From Acinetobacter sp. ANC 4805 (GTDB taxonomy: Bacteria; Pseudomonadota; Gammaproteobacteria; Pseudomonadales; Moraxellaceae), in NCBI RefSeq assembly GCF_022549495.1, contig NZ_JAKZGD010000002.1:347717-411716 (forward strand): 64,000 nucleotides of DNA, in the 5' to 3' direction. Below are positions 1 to 8,700 of this stretch, piece after piece. Below the pieces are notes generated by a model. It was given only the letters and a program-made list of their open reading frames with translations, was not told where the DNA came from and searched no databases. Positions within the stretch are counted from its first letter, which is position 1. Each line of letters opens with the position of its first letter. The position numbers and the translations under genes were made by a program.

Positions 1-29
1 CCCTGTTATTTATATCACAGGGCTTTTTT
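1..29 (+). terminator. Rho-independent terminator (bidirectional shape)
   Basis: CCCTGT (1-6) pairs with ACAGGG (17-22) and is followed by a T-run at 24-29. It ends a plus-strand gene lying before the window. It also lies just past the stop codon of the minus-strand gene remnant that ends at 28. Confidence 0.6.
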
Positions 30-240
30 ATGGGCTCAGAATAATATTTGAAATCTTCTTTAGAAAAATATCTCGTGCAATGTCACCTTGCTGTTCAATA
101 TTGTAATTCCTAAAAGCTTTGCCTTGTATAAATGTATATTTATACGGGTTATATTTTTTAAAACTGAGATAATAGCCTACTTGTAAAAACATCCCTTTTA
201 GAATGACATGTGTTCCTTGTTGGAATTGTAAAATGTGGGC
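28..240 (-). pseudogene. 3' half of a metallopeptidase-like gene split by island 1
   Basis: Read on the minus strand this encodes the C-terminal half of a small HExxH protein: A-H-I-L-Q-F-Q-Q-G-T, then V-I-L-K-G, Y-N-P-Y-K-Y and N-I-E-Q-Q-G-D-I-A-R-D-I. The same blocks occur in the intact paralogue at 16517-16981. The N-terminal half is at 24058-24363, ending in I-H-E-L. Placing base 240 next to base 24058 gives CTC-GCC-CAC, which completes the H-E-L-A-H zinc motif with no base gained or lost. The open frame continues to 273 into island DNA, but that extension is not part of the gene. Relatives are often annotated as Vgr- or Rhs-related proteins; HExxHxxQ is also the pattern of DUF4157 peptidase-like domains. 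The molecular role is unknown and the gene is inactivated here. Confidence 0.8.
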
Positions 241-246
241 TAATTT

Positions 247-256
247 ACCTACAAGT
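247..256 (+). repeat. Left terminal inverted near-repeat of island 1
   Basis: ACCTACAAGT lies 6 bp inside the left end. The right end carries its inverted partner (ACTTACAAGT on the minus strand, 24046-24055), 9 of 10 bases identical. It is probably a recombinase core-binding arm. Confidence 0.45.
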
Positions 257-944
257 TTATTGTTGATGGACATTATAAATTAAGAGGTTACAAGCATTAA
301 GTTCAAAAAATGTGTCCATTTTTAAAATTATTTGGATGTACAAAATTAGATATTTCAGTCCATTTTTGGCACTGTTCTTTTTGATTAAAAAATATACTAT
401 CAAGTTGTGGTTTGTATATTTCTACACAAATGAACAATAAGTATTATGAGTATAAGAACAATGATTTTTCTATAACTCGGACACTTTGACTTGTTAAAAA
501 GATATCTTAGTGAATCATACCGATTTTATCGGAGACAGGTTATTTAAGTTAGGCTGCCAAATCTAACACATCTACTTTGGTATAGTACATTGCTTCAAAC
601 TGAAATGGCGAAACATACCCAATCGCACTATGCAATCGTGTCTTGTTAATCCAATCTACCTAGTTCAAAGTTGCAAGTTCAACGTCAGAGCTAAACCTGC
701 TCAATCAGATTCCAGATATTCAACTACCTCCATTTGGTCCATTCACCGTTTCAACTGAAGTAAGCGTAATACTCGTTCTTTGATTTCAGGGGGAGTTGAA
801 TTTTGTGATTAAAGTATTCTCTCAAGAAAATAGCTCTCCGACAATCTCAGTATGATTCAAACTTGTTTTTAAAACTACTGCAAACTAAACTTTATATGCT
901 TATAATTTATAACAACAATCATACTTCAAATAAGACGGTAACTC
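257..944. other. Left-end region of island 1 without intact genes
   Basis: About 690 bp. Apart from a transposase relic at 549-690, I see only AT-rich DNA and short relic-like stretches. The promoter of the gene at 945 must lie in the last 100 bases, but no clear -35/-10 pair stands out. Confidence 0.5.
549..690 (-). pseudogene. Relic of an IS3-family transposase (orfB 3' end)
   Basis: The minus strand reads V-E-L-A-T-L-N-stop-V-D-W-I-N-K-T-R-L-H-S-A-I-G-Y-V-S-P-F-Q-F-E-A, then M-Y-Y-T-K and a natural stop at 549-551. This is the typical C-terminal end of IS3-type integrase-core transposases (N-x-x-R-x-H-x-A-x-G-Y-x-S-P). An internal TAG replaces the expected Trp codon and nothing recognisable precedes it, so it is a decayed fragment. 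It is not related in sequence to the complete IS at 12812-14045. Confidence 0.7.
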
Positions 945-3900
945 ATGATAAGAATTCTTCATTTTTCGGATCTTCATCTTCACACTAACTATGATCAAGA
1001 AAAAGTCTTAGAAAGTTTCTTAAAAGACATACAATCTAATGGTACTTTCGATCTAGTTGTTTGTTCTGGAGATATAGCAGCTCGCGGGAACTTCCAAAAA
1101 GATAATATTTTAGCTTTTTTTTCAAAAATTAAAGAAATAGTTGGAAAAAAAATTCCTATAGTCACATGTCCTGGTAATCACGACATAAATCTAAAAAAAA
1201 GAAAATCTATATATGATGTGATGTACAACAATGTCACTTCATATACTAAAGCCAATACTTTTTTTAATGACCTCCATAATGAACCTGATTCGAACATACT
1301 AGGACACCTAAAAGACTATAATGAAATTGCATCTGAAATTACTTTAGAGAATTTAGAAAACAAGATATTTTTCACCAAGGAAGTTGATATTTGCCAGAAA
1401 AAAGTTGGAATTGCGTCTTTAAACAGTGCTTGGTTTACTAAAGGTGGGGGTAGAAATGATTATGGCAATTTATATATCGCACAGCATCAAGTTGAGCGAG
1501 CAGCTGATGAAATACGTGATTGTGAACTTAAAATTGCCGTTTTACATCACCCACTAGATTGGATATCACCTGATGAAAAAACTTATATACAAAATACTTT
1601 GACAAATAATTTTGATTTACTACTTTGCGGACATATGCACAACAATAGTGCTTCGACTATTGCTTCAAATTTGGGAAGCTTATTTGTAAGTAATACTGGA
1701 TGTATTTATGAAAATAGGCAATACTTTAATGGATATTCAATAATAGAAATCCAAGAAGGCAGTATCCGAACTATTGCTAGAGAATATTATGATCAAAGAA
1801 ATACGTTCGATAAGTCTATAAGGTTTAGCTCTGACTCTACTACACTCTTTAGTTTTGAAAAAAAAAAGGAAATTAGTTTGATTAGTGGCGAAATAATTCG
1901 GCATATTAATCTAACAACTAACCAAAAGTTATTATCAACAAATTCAGGTGTTGCCCCACAGGAATTATCTACAATTTTTGTGGAACCACCTTTATCACAT
2001 ACAAGTGAAAAAGAGTACTATGCATTAGCTGGAAACTCTGAAAAATCTAAACTCACGACTTTAGATGAATTATATAAAAGTGATGGGAATATCATTTTTT
2101 TTGGGAAAAGAGAATCTGGAAAAAGTACTTTATTAAACTTTATTATAACAAATGAGTTCCAAAAAATATATCCTCAGGCTCAGTTAGGAATCGTAATTGA
2201 TTTAGAAAAGGCAAGAATTAATGACAAGAATATAACTCGTTCAAGTATTTTGACAGCAGCAATAAATTTTTTAGATGGTATTTTAAATAAGAGGGAATTA
2301 ATAGAATTATTAACCTCGGGTTCCATGTTGGTTGCTTTCGACAATCTGAGTCTTAAAAATAAAAATGATGAACGGACGATAAATTCATTCATCACAGAGT
2401 TTAGCTCTTCGAAATATATTGCTTCTGCGACTGAACCAGAAATGCAACTTAGTGAGTTTACCTATAATAAAGATTTTTTTAAGAATCAAATACACATTCA
2501 CTCTTTCAAGAAATATCATACAGAGAAGCTAATTCAAAACTGGTTTATTGATGACTTAGAAGCAAGCCAAAATAATATAAAACTTGTCAATAAACTTATA
2601 GATCAACTAAATGTTCCATCAACGCCATTCCTAATATCTATGTTATTATGGGTTGTTGAAAAAAATAAAAATAACTCACATCTCTTCAATGAAGCTTCTG
2701 TTGTTCAAGTACTAATTGAGGGTTTATTAAATAAATTTGGTGAGGAAAAGAAAAGAGAGGATTTTGACTCAACAAATATTAGCCACTTTCTAAAACAATT
2801 TTCATATTATCTAGATAGTAGAAAATTAACCAATATTTCAATAGCAGATTTTGATAAGTTCAAGATACAGTATTTTGCTGATCTAGGTCTTCACTCTAAA
2901 GAAAACTTAAGAACAGAATTAATTGAAAAAGGGTTATTATATGGTGATTCAAATTTGATTGGATTTAAATTTGATTGCTTTCGATCTTTCTTTTTAGCTG
3001 AACATTTTAATAATAATGAAGATTTTTGGCTTAATATTATTAATAACAATCAAATACAAGACTATTCTATTGAGTTTGAATACTATTCTGGAATATATAG
3101 AGATAAAGAAAGATTACTTGTTGAATTTCATAATGCAATCAAAAAAATATTTAGTACGGTAAATTTTAATGCGAATGAACTCTCTTTAGAAAATGAAACA
3201 GGTATATTGCTATCAGAATCTATATTTGGTGATATCTCCTTAAAAATTGACTCTCATAATGAGCACCAAAATGAAGAAATAATTTTAGATACTCCTAACA
3301 GAGCATCTATTGATCATTCAGTTAGTCGAGAAAAAATTAAAACACCTAATGATTCAGAGCATTTTAATGCATTAGTAGCTTTAAAAACCTTTGCAGCCAT
3401 ATTGCGAAATAGCGAATTAGTTCCAAAAAAATTAAAAGAAGATAGTTTGGAAGACTTATTCACATACTGGGATCAAGTCTTTAGTTTCCTCCTATCAATA
3501 GTAAAGAATGATTTTGATGTAATAAAACCTGATGATATAAACCCAGAAGAAGAACAAGATATTAAGCAGTTTTTTACACTTGTGATTACTTTTGTTTATT
3601 CCTATGTGATTGTTGAAAAATCATCATCACCTAAAATGAAAGTTTTTTTTGAGAAATATTTTGAATCAAAAAATAGTGGGCATAGAGCATTAGCTATCCT
3701 ATGTTATATTGATATTGATATTAAAAAATCAATAGAAGTCACAAAAAAATCCCTTCCATTTTTTAATAAAAAATCATTTTATTTGCAAGCTATTTATATA
3801 TTTTATTTACACAAATTTTTTGAAAATAGTAAATCAAAGGAAATTACAAATGCGATAAAATTAATATTAGCTGAAATATCTTTTACAATGAGTGGTGAAA

Positions 3901-3998
3901 ACAATTTTCAAAAAACAGGCATAATGAATCAGACAATATCTCGTCTTGAGGATCAAAAAAATAAGATAAAACATCAAGAAAAAATGGATATTAATTGA
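945..3998 (+). CDS. Metallophosphoesterase-STAND NTPase fusion, putative antiphage protein
   Basis: 1017 aa. The N-terminal 235 residues form a calcineurin-like metallophosphoesterase with the full set of metal-ligand motifs: D9-L-H11, G-D43, G-N78-H79-D, H201-H202 and G-H230-M-H232. A linker follows, then a P-loop NTPase with Walker A G-K-R-E-S-G-K-S-T (387-395) and a Walker B-like M-L-V-A-F-D (461-466). The rest is a long alpha-helical C-terminus of the kind that serves as a sensor in STAND/NACHT proteins. The architecture (effector, NTPase switch, sensor) is that of bacterial NLR-like defence proteins. I infer that phage sensing activates cleavage of a nucleic acid or nucleotide. It stands alone, with its own terminator, and shares the island with an Avs3-like operon. 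An ordinary signalling phosphodiesterase is possible but less likely given the context. Confidence 0.7.
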   Translation: MIRILHFSDLHLHTNYDQEKVLESFLKDIQSNGTFDLVVCSGDIAARGNFQKDNILAFFSKIKEIVGKKIPIVTCPGNHDINLKKRKSIYDVMYNNVTSYTKANTFFNDLHNEPDSNILGHLKDYNEIASEITLENLENKIFFTKEVDICQKKVGIASLNSAWFTKGGGRNDYGNLYIAQHQVERAADEIRDCELKIAVLHHPLDWISPDEKTYIQNTLTNNFDLLLCGHMHNNSASTIASNLGSLFVSNTGCIYENRQYFNGYSIIEIQEGSIRTIAREYYDQRNTFDKSIRFSSDSTTLFSFEKKKEISLISGEIIRHINLTTNQKLLSTNSGVAPQELSTIFVEPPLSHTSEKEYYALAGNSEKSKLTTLDELYKSDGNIIFFGKRESGKSTLLNFIITNEFQKIYPQAQLGIVIDLEKARINDKNITRSSILTAAINFLDGILNKRELIELLTSGSMLVAFDNLSLKNKNDERTINSFITEFSSSKYIASATEPEMQLSEFTYNKDFFKNQIHIHSFKKYHTEKLIQNWFIDDLEASQNNIKLVNKLIDQLNVPSTPFLISMLLWVVEKNKNNSHLFNEASVVQVLIEGLLNKFGEEKKREDFDSTNISHFLKQFSYYLDSRKLTNISIADFDKFKIQYFADLGLHSKENLRTELIEKGLLYGDSNLIGFKFDCFRSFFLAEHFNNNEDFWLNIINNNQIQDYSIEFEYYSGIYRDKERLLVEFHNAIKKIFSTVNFNANELSLENETGILLSESIFGDISLKIDSHNEHQNEEIILDTPNRASIDHSVSREKIKTPNDSEHFNALVALKTFAAILRNSELVPKKLKEDSLEDLFTYWDQVFSFLLSIVKNDFDVIKPDDINPEEEQDIKQFFTLVITFVYSYVIVEKSSSPKMKVFFEKYFESKNSGHRALAILCYIDIDIKKSIEVTKKSLPFFNKKSFYLQAIYIFYLHKFFENSKSKEITNAIKLILAEISFTMSGENNFQKTGIMNQTISRLEDQKNKIKHQEKMDIN

Positions 3999-4019
3999 TT
4001 TTATTGCAATTAAATCATA

Positions 4020-4061
4020 AGGATTTAGGTTTATAGTTTGGAAACCTAAATCCTAAATTTT
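4020..4061 (+). terminator. Terminator of the metallophosphoesterase-STAND gene
   Basis: A perfect 13-bp stem, AGGATTTAGGTTT (4020-4032) with AAACCTAAATCCT (4042-4054), is followed by a run of seven T. Confidence 0.85.
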
Positions 4062-4090
4062 TTTGTAATCTAATATATCATTTCGTTAAA

Positions 4091-4280
4091 TTATACTTGA
4101 TATGTATCATCCTCTTTCAAAATTATTTTAGACTTTACCCTTAAAGCCTCAGCATAAGATAATTGATGGCCTGCTATTACCCACACAATAACATTTTAGG
4201 GTCTTTAAAACCCGCTAGATTTACAATTGTTTGTTCTAAGTTTTCTTTTCGCTTTTGATTCAATAATTTTGATTTTTCAA
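4091..4280 (-). pseudogene. Possible frameshifted gene remnant
   Basis: The minus strand carries two short open stretches in different frames: one reads K-R-K-E-N-L-E-Q-T-I-V-N-L-A-G-F-K-D-P-K, the other V-W-V-I-A-G-H-Q-L-S-Y-A-E-A-L-R-V-K-S-K and ends at a stop at 4091-4093. They abut at about 4190, as a frameshifted coding sequence would. No family is recognised and chance is not excluded. Confidence 0.25.
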
Positions 4281-4399
4281 TGCAAGATAATCAATTTGTT
4301 TAGATCAGTAATTTTGTTTCACATATTACATTTATCGGTAGTCCACTAATTTCACTTAAAAATTTGCTACTAAAAAATATTACTGCTCAATCTCTACTT

Positions 4400-4729
4400 T
4401 CAACTTAGATTATTTATGGAAGGATTACCAAAAGGGATGGGGATAGGCTTAGCATTAATAATCATGTCTTTAGTGATATTTTCAATCCGTTTCTTAATTC
4501 CAAAGATAGCTATTTTAATATCATTATCTAAGTATAAAACCTTTGGAAATTCAGAACATTGCCCAATAAATATCTGTTTTTCTTCTGACCATTCAACACA
4601 GTAATGATAAATTTTTAGATACTGATCTCTTATAAGCAAGGCACGACACAATTCCGATGCTTGCTTAGCATCAGCCCTCAAGCTATTGATCTCTTGGTGA
4701 GTGAGATAGTATTCGTCTTGTATAGCCAT
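4400..4729 (-). CDS. Orphan HicB-like antitoxin-family protein
   Basis: 109 aa. After an alpha-helical N-terminal extension of about 40 residues, the stretch Y-C-V-E-W-S-E-E-K-Q-I-F-I-G-Q-C-S-E-F-P (about 43-62), followed by a helix and P-I-P-I-P-F-G, matches the HicB fold (a partly degraded RNase-H-like domain found in HicAB antitoxins). No HicA-like toxin is next to it, and no DNA-binding domain follows the HicB part. It may be a stand-alone regulator, a relic of a toxin-antitoxin pair, or an immunity-type protein. It lies between the terminators of the two defence units and is probably expressed from the short gap upstream (4730-4827). Confidence 0.6.
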   Translation of the reverse strand: MAIQDEYYLTHQEINSLRADAKQASELCRALLIRDQYLKIYHYCVEWSEEKQIFIGQCSEFPKVLYLDNDIKIAIFGIKKRIENITKDMIINAKPIPIPFGNPSINNLS

Positions 4730-5073
4730 AGATCCTTAAACCAATAAACAATTAATTAATAAATTTTTTTTAAATAAAAGAAAGAAATGTACAGAAAATT
4801 AGAAACACATGACTTAAAAACACGAAAGCTCGAACATGAATGTCGAGCCTCGGAATTGGGGTAGTTTTATAAAAATTACTCCCTAGAAGTATACTAGGTA
4901 TTTTTTGATGAATAGTCAAGTTTAAAGCCTAAGATTCTATTTGTAATATATCTTTGAATAGTATTTAACACGTTGATTCCACTCAGATTTAGTTGCATAA
5001 ATATGATTTAACGATTTGCTATGAATAATCATACTTTTACAATCTTTAATATGAATACTTGGCCACTTTAAGA
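4730..5073. other. Intergenic region between avs3b and the HicB-like gene
   Basis: 344 bp, AT-rich. It contains the minus-strand terminator at 4814-4848 and presumably the promoter for the HicB-like gene. I see nothing else. Confidence 0.5.
4814..4848 (-). terminator. Terminator of the avs3-like operon
   Basis: On the minus strand GCTCGA (4848-4843) pairs with TCGAGC (4833-4828) and runs into TTTCGTGTTTTT. It lies downstream of the gene ending at 5074. Confidence 0.6.
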
Positions 5074-5721
5074 CTAAGAGGTTAGTTTTTCCTCATAAGT
5101 GTTTTTTAAATCTGCTAAGGCATTAATTAGTGCGTTTATTTTTGAAATATTATTTTTGATGATCTCATGTTCTTGATCTTGGCTAGATTGATCACTATAA
5201 AATTTATTGAACAAATTTTCATAAGCATCAAATCCCTCAATTTTCCCGATAAGTTCAGCAATTTCTTGATTATCAGTTTCATTAAGTTCATAACCTTTAA
5301 GTATGCAATTCCTTATCAATAGCCTTGATGCTTTATCAAGTTTAAGAGCATAGTTGTACCAATATTTAGGACTAGTCTGATCTGTAGTTTGTTCTGCATT
5401 TCTAAAATTACTTAGTCCTTTGTAGAACACATCATCATTATCTAAATTTAATTTCTGTAAAGTTGAAATTAAAGATTCTATATTTTTGAAACCACTCTGG
5501 GAATGGGACTGCTGATAGCGAAATTCCCATAACTTAAAAATAGTATCTTTAATCTCTAAAGCCGCTATACGCTTTTTTTCAGGAGAAGCCGATAAATTAT
5601 ATTGTTCAAATAATTCTGCTAGATAGTGCAGTAGCCATTGAGATAGTATATCGTTTTTATTTTCTAGCTTAAATTCTTGTACTAGCCTTTTCCCTAGTTC
5701 GATAAGATTTTCAGTAGACAT
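5074..5721 (-). CDS. avs3b: Avs3b-like accessory protein of an AVAST-type operon
   Basis: 215 aa, largely alpha-helical, with no catalytic motif or membrane segment visible. I chose the ATG at 5721 because GGAG lies 8 bases upstream; an upstream ATG at 5733 has no such site. The gene starts 11 bp before the stop codon of the 2078-aa nuclease-STAND gene, so the two are translationally coupled. In type III AVAST systems a small helical protein (Avs3b) follows the large Avs3a. This assignment rests mainly on position and size, because I cannot test sequence similarity here. Its biochemical role in the family is not well defined. Confidence 0.55.
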   Translation of the reverse strand: MSTENLIELGKRLVQEFKLENKNDILSQWLLHYLAELFEQYNLSASPEKKRIAALEIKDTIFKLWEFRYQQSHSQSGFKNIESLISTLQKLNLDNDDVFYKGLSNFRNAEQTTDQTSPKYWYNYALKLDKASRLLIRNCILKGYELNETDNQEIAELIGKIEGFDAYENLFNKFYSDQSSQDQEHEIIKNNISKINALINALADLKNTYEEKLTS

Positions 5722-8700
5722 ACATATCTCCATTTTTTTTCATTAAATAAACTCGTTTACTACTAGGTAAATACTCATCAAGCCCTTCTGAATTTTGTTT
5801 ATATTCATAACTGCCGTATTTGTGTCTGCGATTGATATCTACAGAAATAATCATGTCCATATTTATTTTATTAAGCATGTCGAGAATGAAAATTTTATTC
5901 ACTTTTAGCTTATAACCATTTGAATACTCATAATCTTCATTTTTATATTCACCCCAAATAGAAAGATTTATAACCCTTTCATTTTTGTAAAACCAATTTT
6001 TCTTTAATGAATCAGATGATAGATTCATTAAAGAAATAGTCTCTCTTGATGGTTGGGTAATCTCATATCTTAATGCAGCTCCCCATAAATCATCATCAAA
6101 ATTTGATAAATCAATTTCCTGTTCAATAATCCATCCTTTTAATTTGAAATTATCTTCATCAATTTCAAACTGTTCGTTATTAGCATTAGGTAAATGATAA
6201 GAGTAGCTTGACTCGACACTTTGTAGACTTCTCCAAAGAGCATTAGAAGTGTCTGGACTCACCAAACTTGAACGGATACGAATGTCTTTCGCTTGATTAT
6301 AGTTATTTACTTCTGACCATCCCCCCCATAAACAAAGTTCTAAATCGCTATGATAAATCGAATCATCATAATCAACAGAAGAACAACTATAAGACCAGTT
6401 TAAAGAATTTTTTCTATCTTCTTTAGGCCATTCTGTCGTTATTCGAGGACATGGATCTCTAAAATCACTTAGCCAATAAGGTTCTATAGAGGATAAATCA
6501 TATCGTCTAATCCAGTCATCAAAATCTCTCCATGAATATTCACTTTCAAGTAATGGTATTGTTTGCAATAGCTTATCTGCTGTAATCATCATTGCGTGGT
6601 AAGACAGATAGAAATCTAAATCTTCAACTTTAGGACTTGAACCATGGCTATGTCTTACTTGTTGCCAGTCATAAATTTCCATTTTATGACGTGCATCATT
6701 GGCTTTACGCTTATCCGTAAATCCAATTTCATTCTTTAATATTTGAGTTGTTTCAAAGTATATGTGTGTAGGGTGTAACCCAAACATTGAGCCTAATGGA
6801 TCAAGCCAGTAAGGACCGAAATCAATACCAAATGAATCAATTTCATCTTGATTCATATCTGAATATTTGGAAAGATCTATAGCTTCCTGTTCTACTTTAT
6901 TAAAATTAGATTTACCGATTTCCAGATAGGCTTTAATTTCTTCTTCATTTAGGGTTATAAGCTTTAATCTAAATAGATTTAGAAGAATTTTTGAAGCAAG
7001 TTGTCGAATCATCAAATGCGGTCGATTTGGATCTACTAACTGCTTAAATGTTTCAACATATTCAGCCAAAAAGTTATTTGGGCTATATGATACTTTCAAT
7101 AAAGCATTAAGTAACCATTGAATAGCCGAGTATTGATAAAATTCAAATTTTTGATCATAAAAACTTCGATAATTTTCATCACTAATAAAATTAATTAAAT
7201 AAGAAAATAGTTCTCTTTGCTCAAAATCACAAAGTAACTTAACAGTATGCGCAGCTTGCCATTTAACAGTATTGAAAGGAGATGCTAGGCTAGACCAAAT
7301 ATAACCTGATATAGATTCTATTGTATTCTCTGGTGGTGCTAATTCCTCATGCCATTGCCCATCTGCGATATCCGATCCCAAATCACTTTCCAGTAAGCCT
7401 AGACCATACTCTAAAACCTCACAGGATTGATTTGGTGTAATCATAGGTGTAAGTAAATGAGCTATCCTAAATAAACTTTCACTTTCTAAAGTAATAGAAC
7501 TTTCACTCATACCTTCTAAGAGAGATTGAATATAATCAGTTTTAGGTTTCCCTGTTAACACACTTAAAATATGTAATTTCAGATTACTTCCATAAGTATC
7601 TATATAAAAATCAGCATGATGTATTTTCAGGAATTGTTTTATTCTCGAATCTAAAACGTCTAAAAATGACATTCTCCGTTTAAATCGAAGTGGGATAGCT
7701 ATTAAAAGATCATCTAAGTCACGAATTCTATTTCTAGGATTATCGAACCACCAATTGATCAATAATATTGCTTGTGACGGACTTATTTTTTGAAAAAGCT
7801 GTACATAAAAGGCTTTTTTAATCCAATGCTTATTTTTCAATTCCTGAAAACCAATAAATGCTGCAACAAAATCAACACTTCGATTTGAGTCAGTATAATT
7901 TTCAAAAAATACATCCCAATCAAACTTTTCTTGATCGAAGGTTGAAGAGTGAGATGCTTCTTCTACTTGAACATAAACCTCTGAATTACTGAGTGAGAGG
8001 AAAAAATCTTGGACAGTTTGATCTGTTATATTAAATGCCTCGACCAAATCTCTAAGGCGACTAATATTTTTTTCGGAAGGATTAGGTACAACAATATAGA
8101 GATAGAAACTTTGTAAAACCTTTCTTTTTAGTTCATCACTTAAAGCTAATGATTTAATAGAGCTTAATAGATTATCTAAGTCATATGTAGCTCCCATCGC
8201 TTTGAAAGCGAATGGTATCAATGGTGATAAAAATTGTTCTTTAAGTAACTTATCCACCAGATTGCCCAATATTCTATCTTCGTCTCCAAATCTACGATCA
8301 CGCCAACGACTAGCAATAGCAAATGCGGAATTAGGATCTAAATCATAAATTGCATCAACTATATAATCCCATGGAAAATGTTTATCTCTATGTACATATT
8401 TATATGTCAATTCAGCACATTGACTAAAACGATAGCATAGCTGTGGTTTTCTATTATTTTGCTCCTGCCCAGCTTTTACACCATAGCAAAGTAATGCATT
8501 CCATCGTTGTAGATTTTCTTCACCTAGTTTACTACTTACTTCAATGGCTTTATTTAATATCGTAGTAGCTTCTATTTGATCTAAAGGGAAAATTGATTGG
8601 GCAATAGACATATAATCACTCACCAATGTTTCTGCACGATCATCACTATTCTCAAGAGCTTTTAAGTTTTTGTATATATTTTCATAACAATAATCTTCTA

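Noticed and set aside
241..273. Start of the 81-aa minus-strand frame, taken as a complete small gene
   Set aside because: The first codons are island DNA; similarity to the paralogue begins only after the junction at 240.
4416..4604. Plus-strand 62-aa frame with hydrophobic residues
   Set aside because: It lies opposite the HicB-like gene, which has the better domain match.
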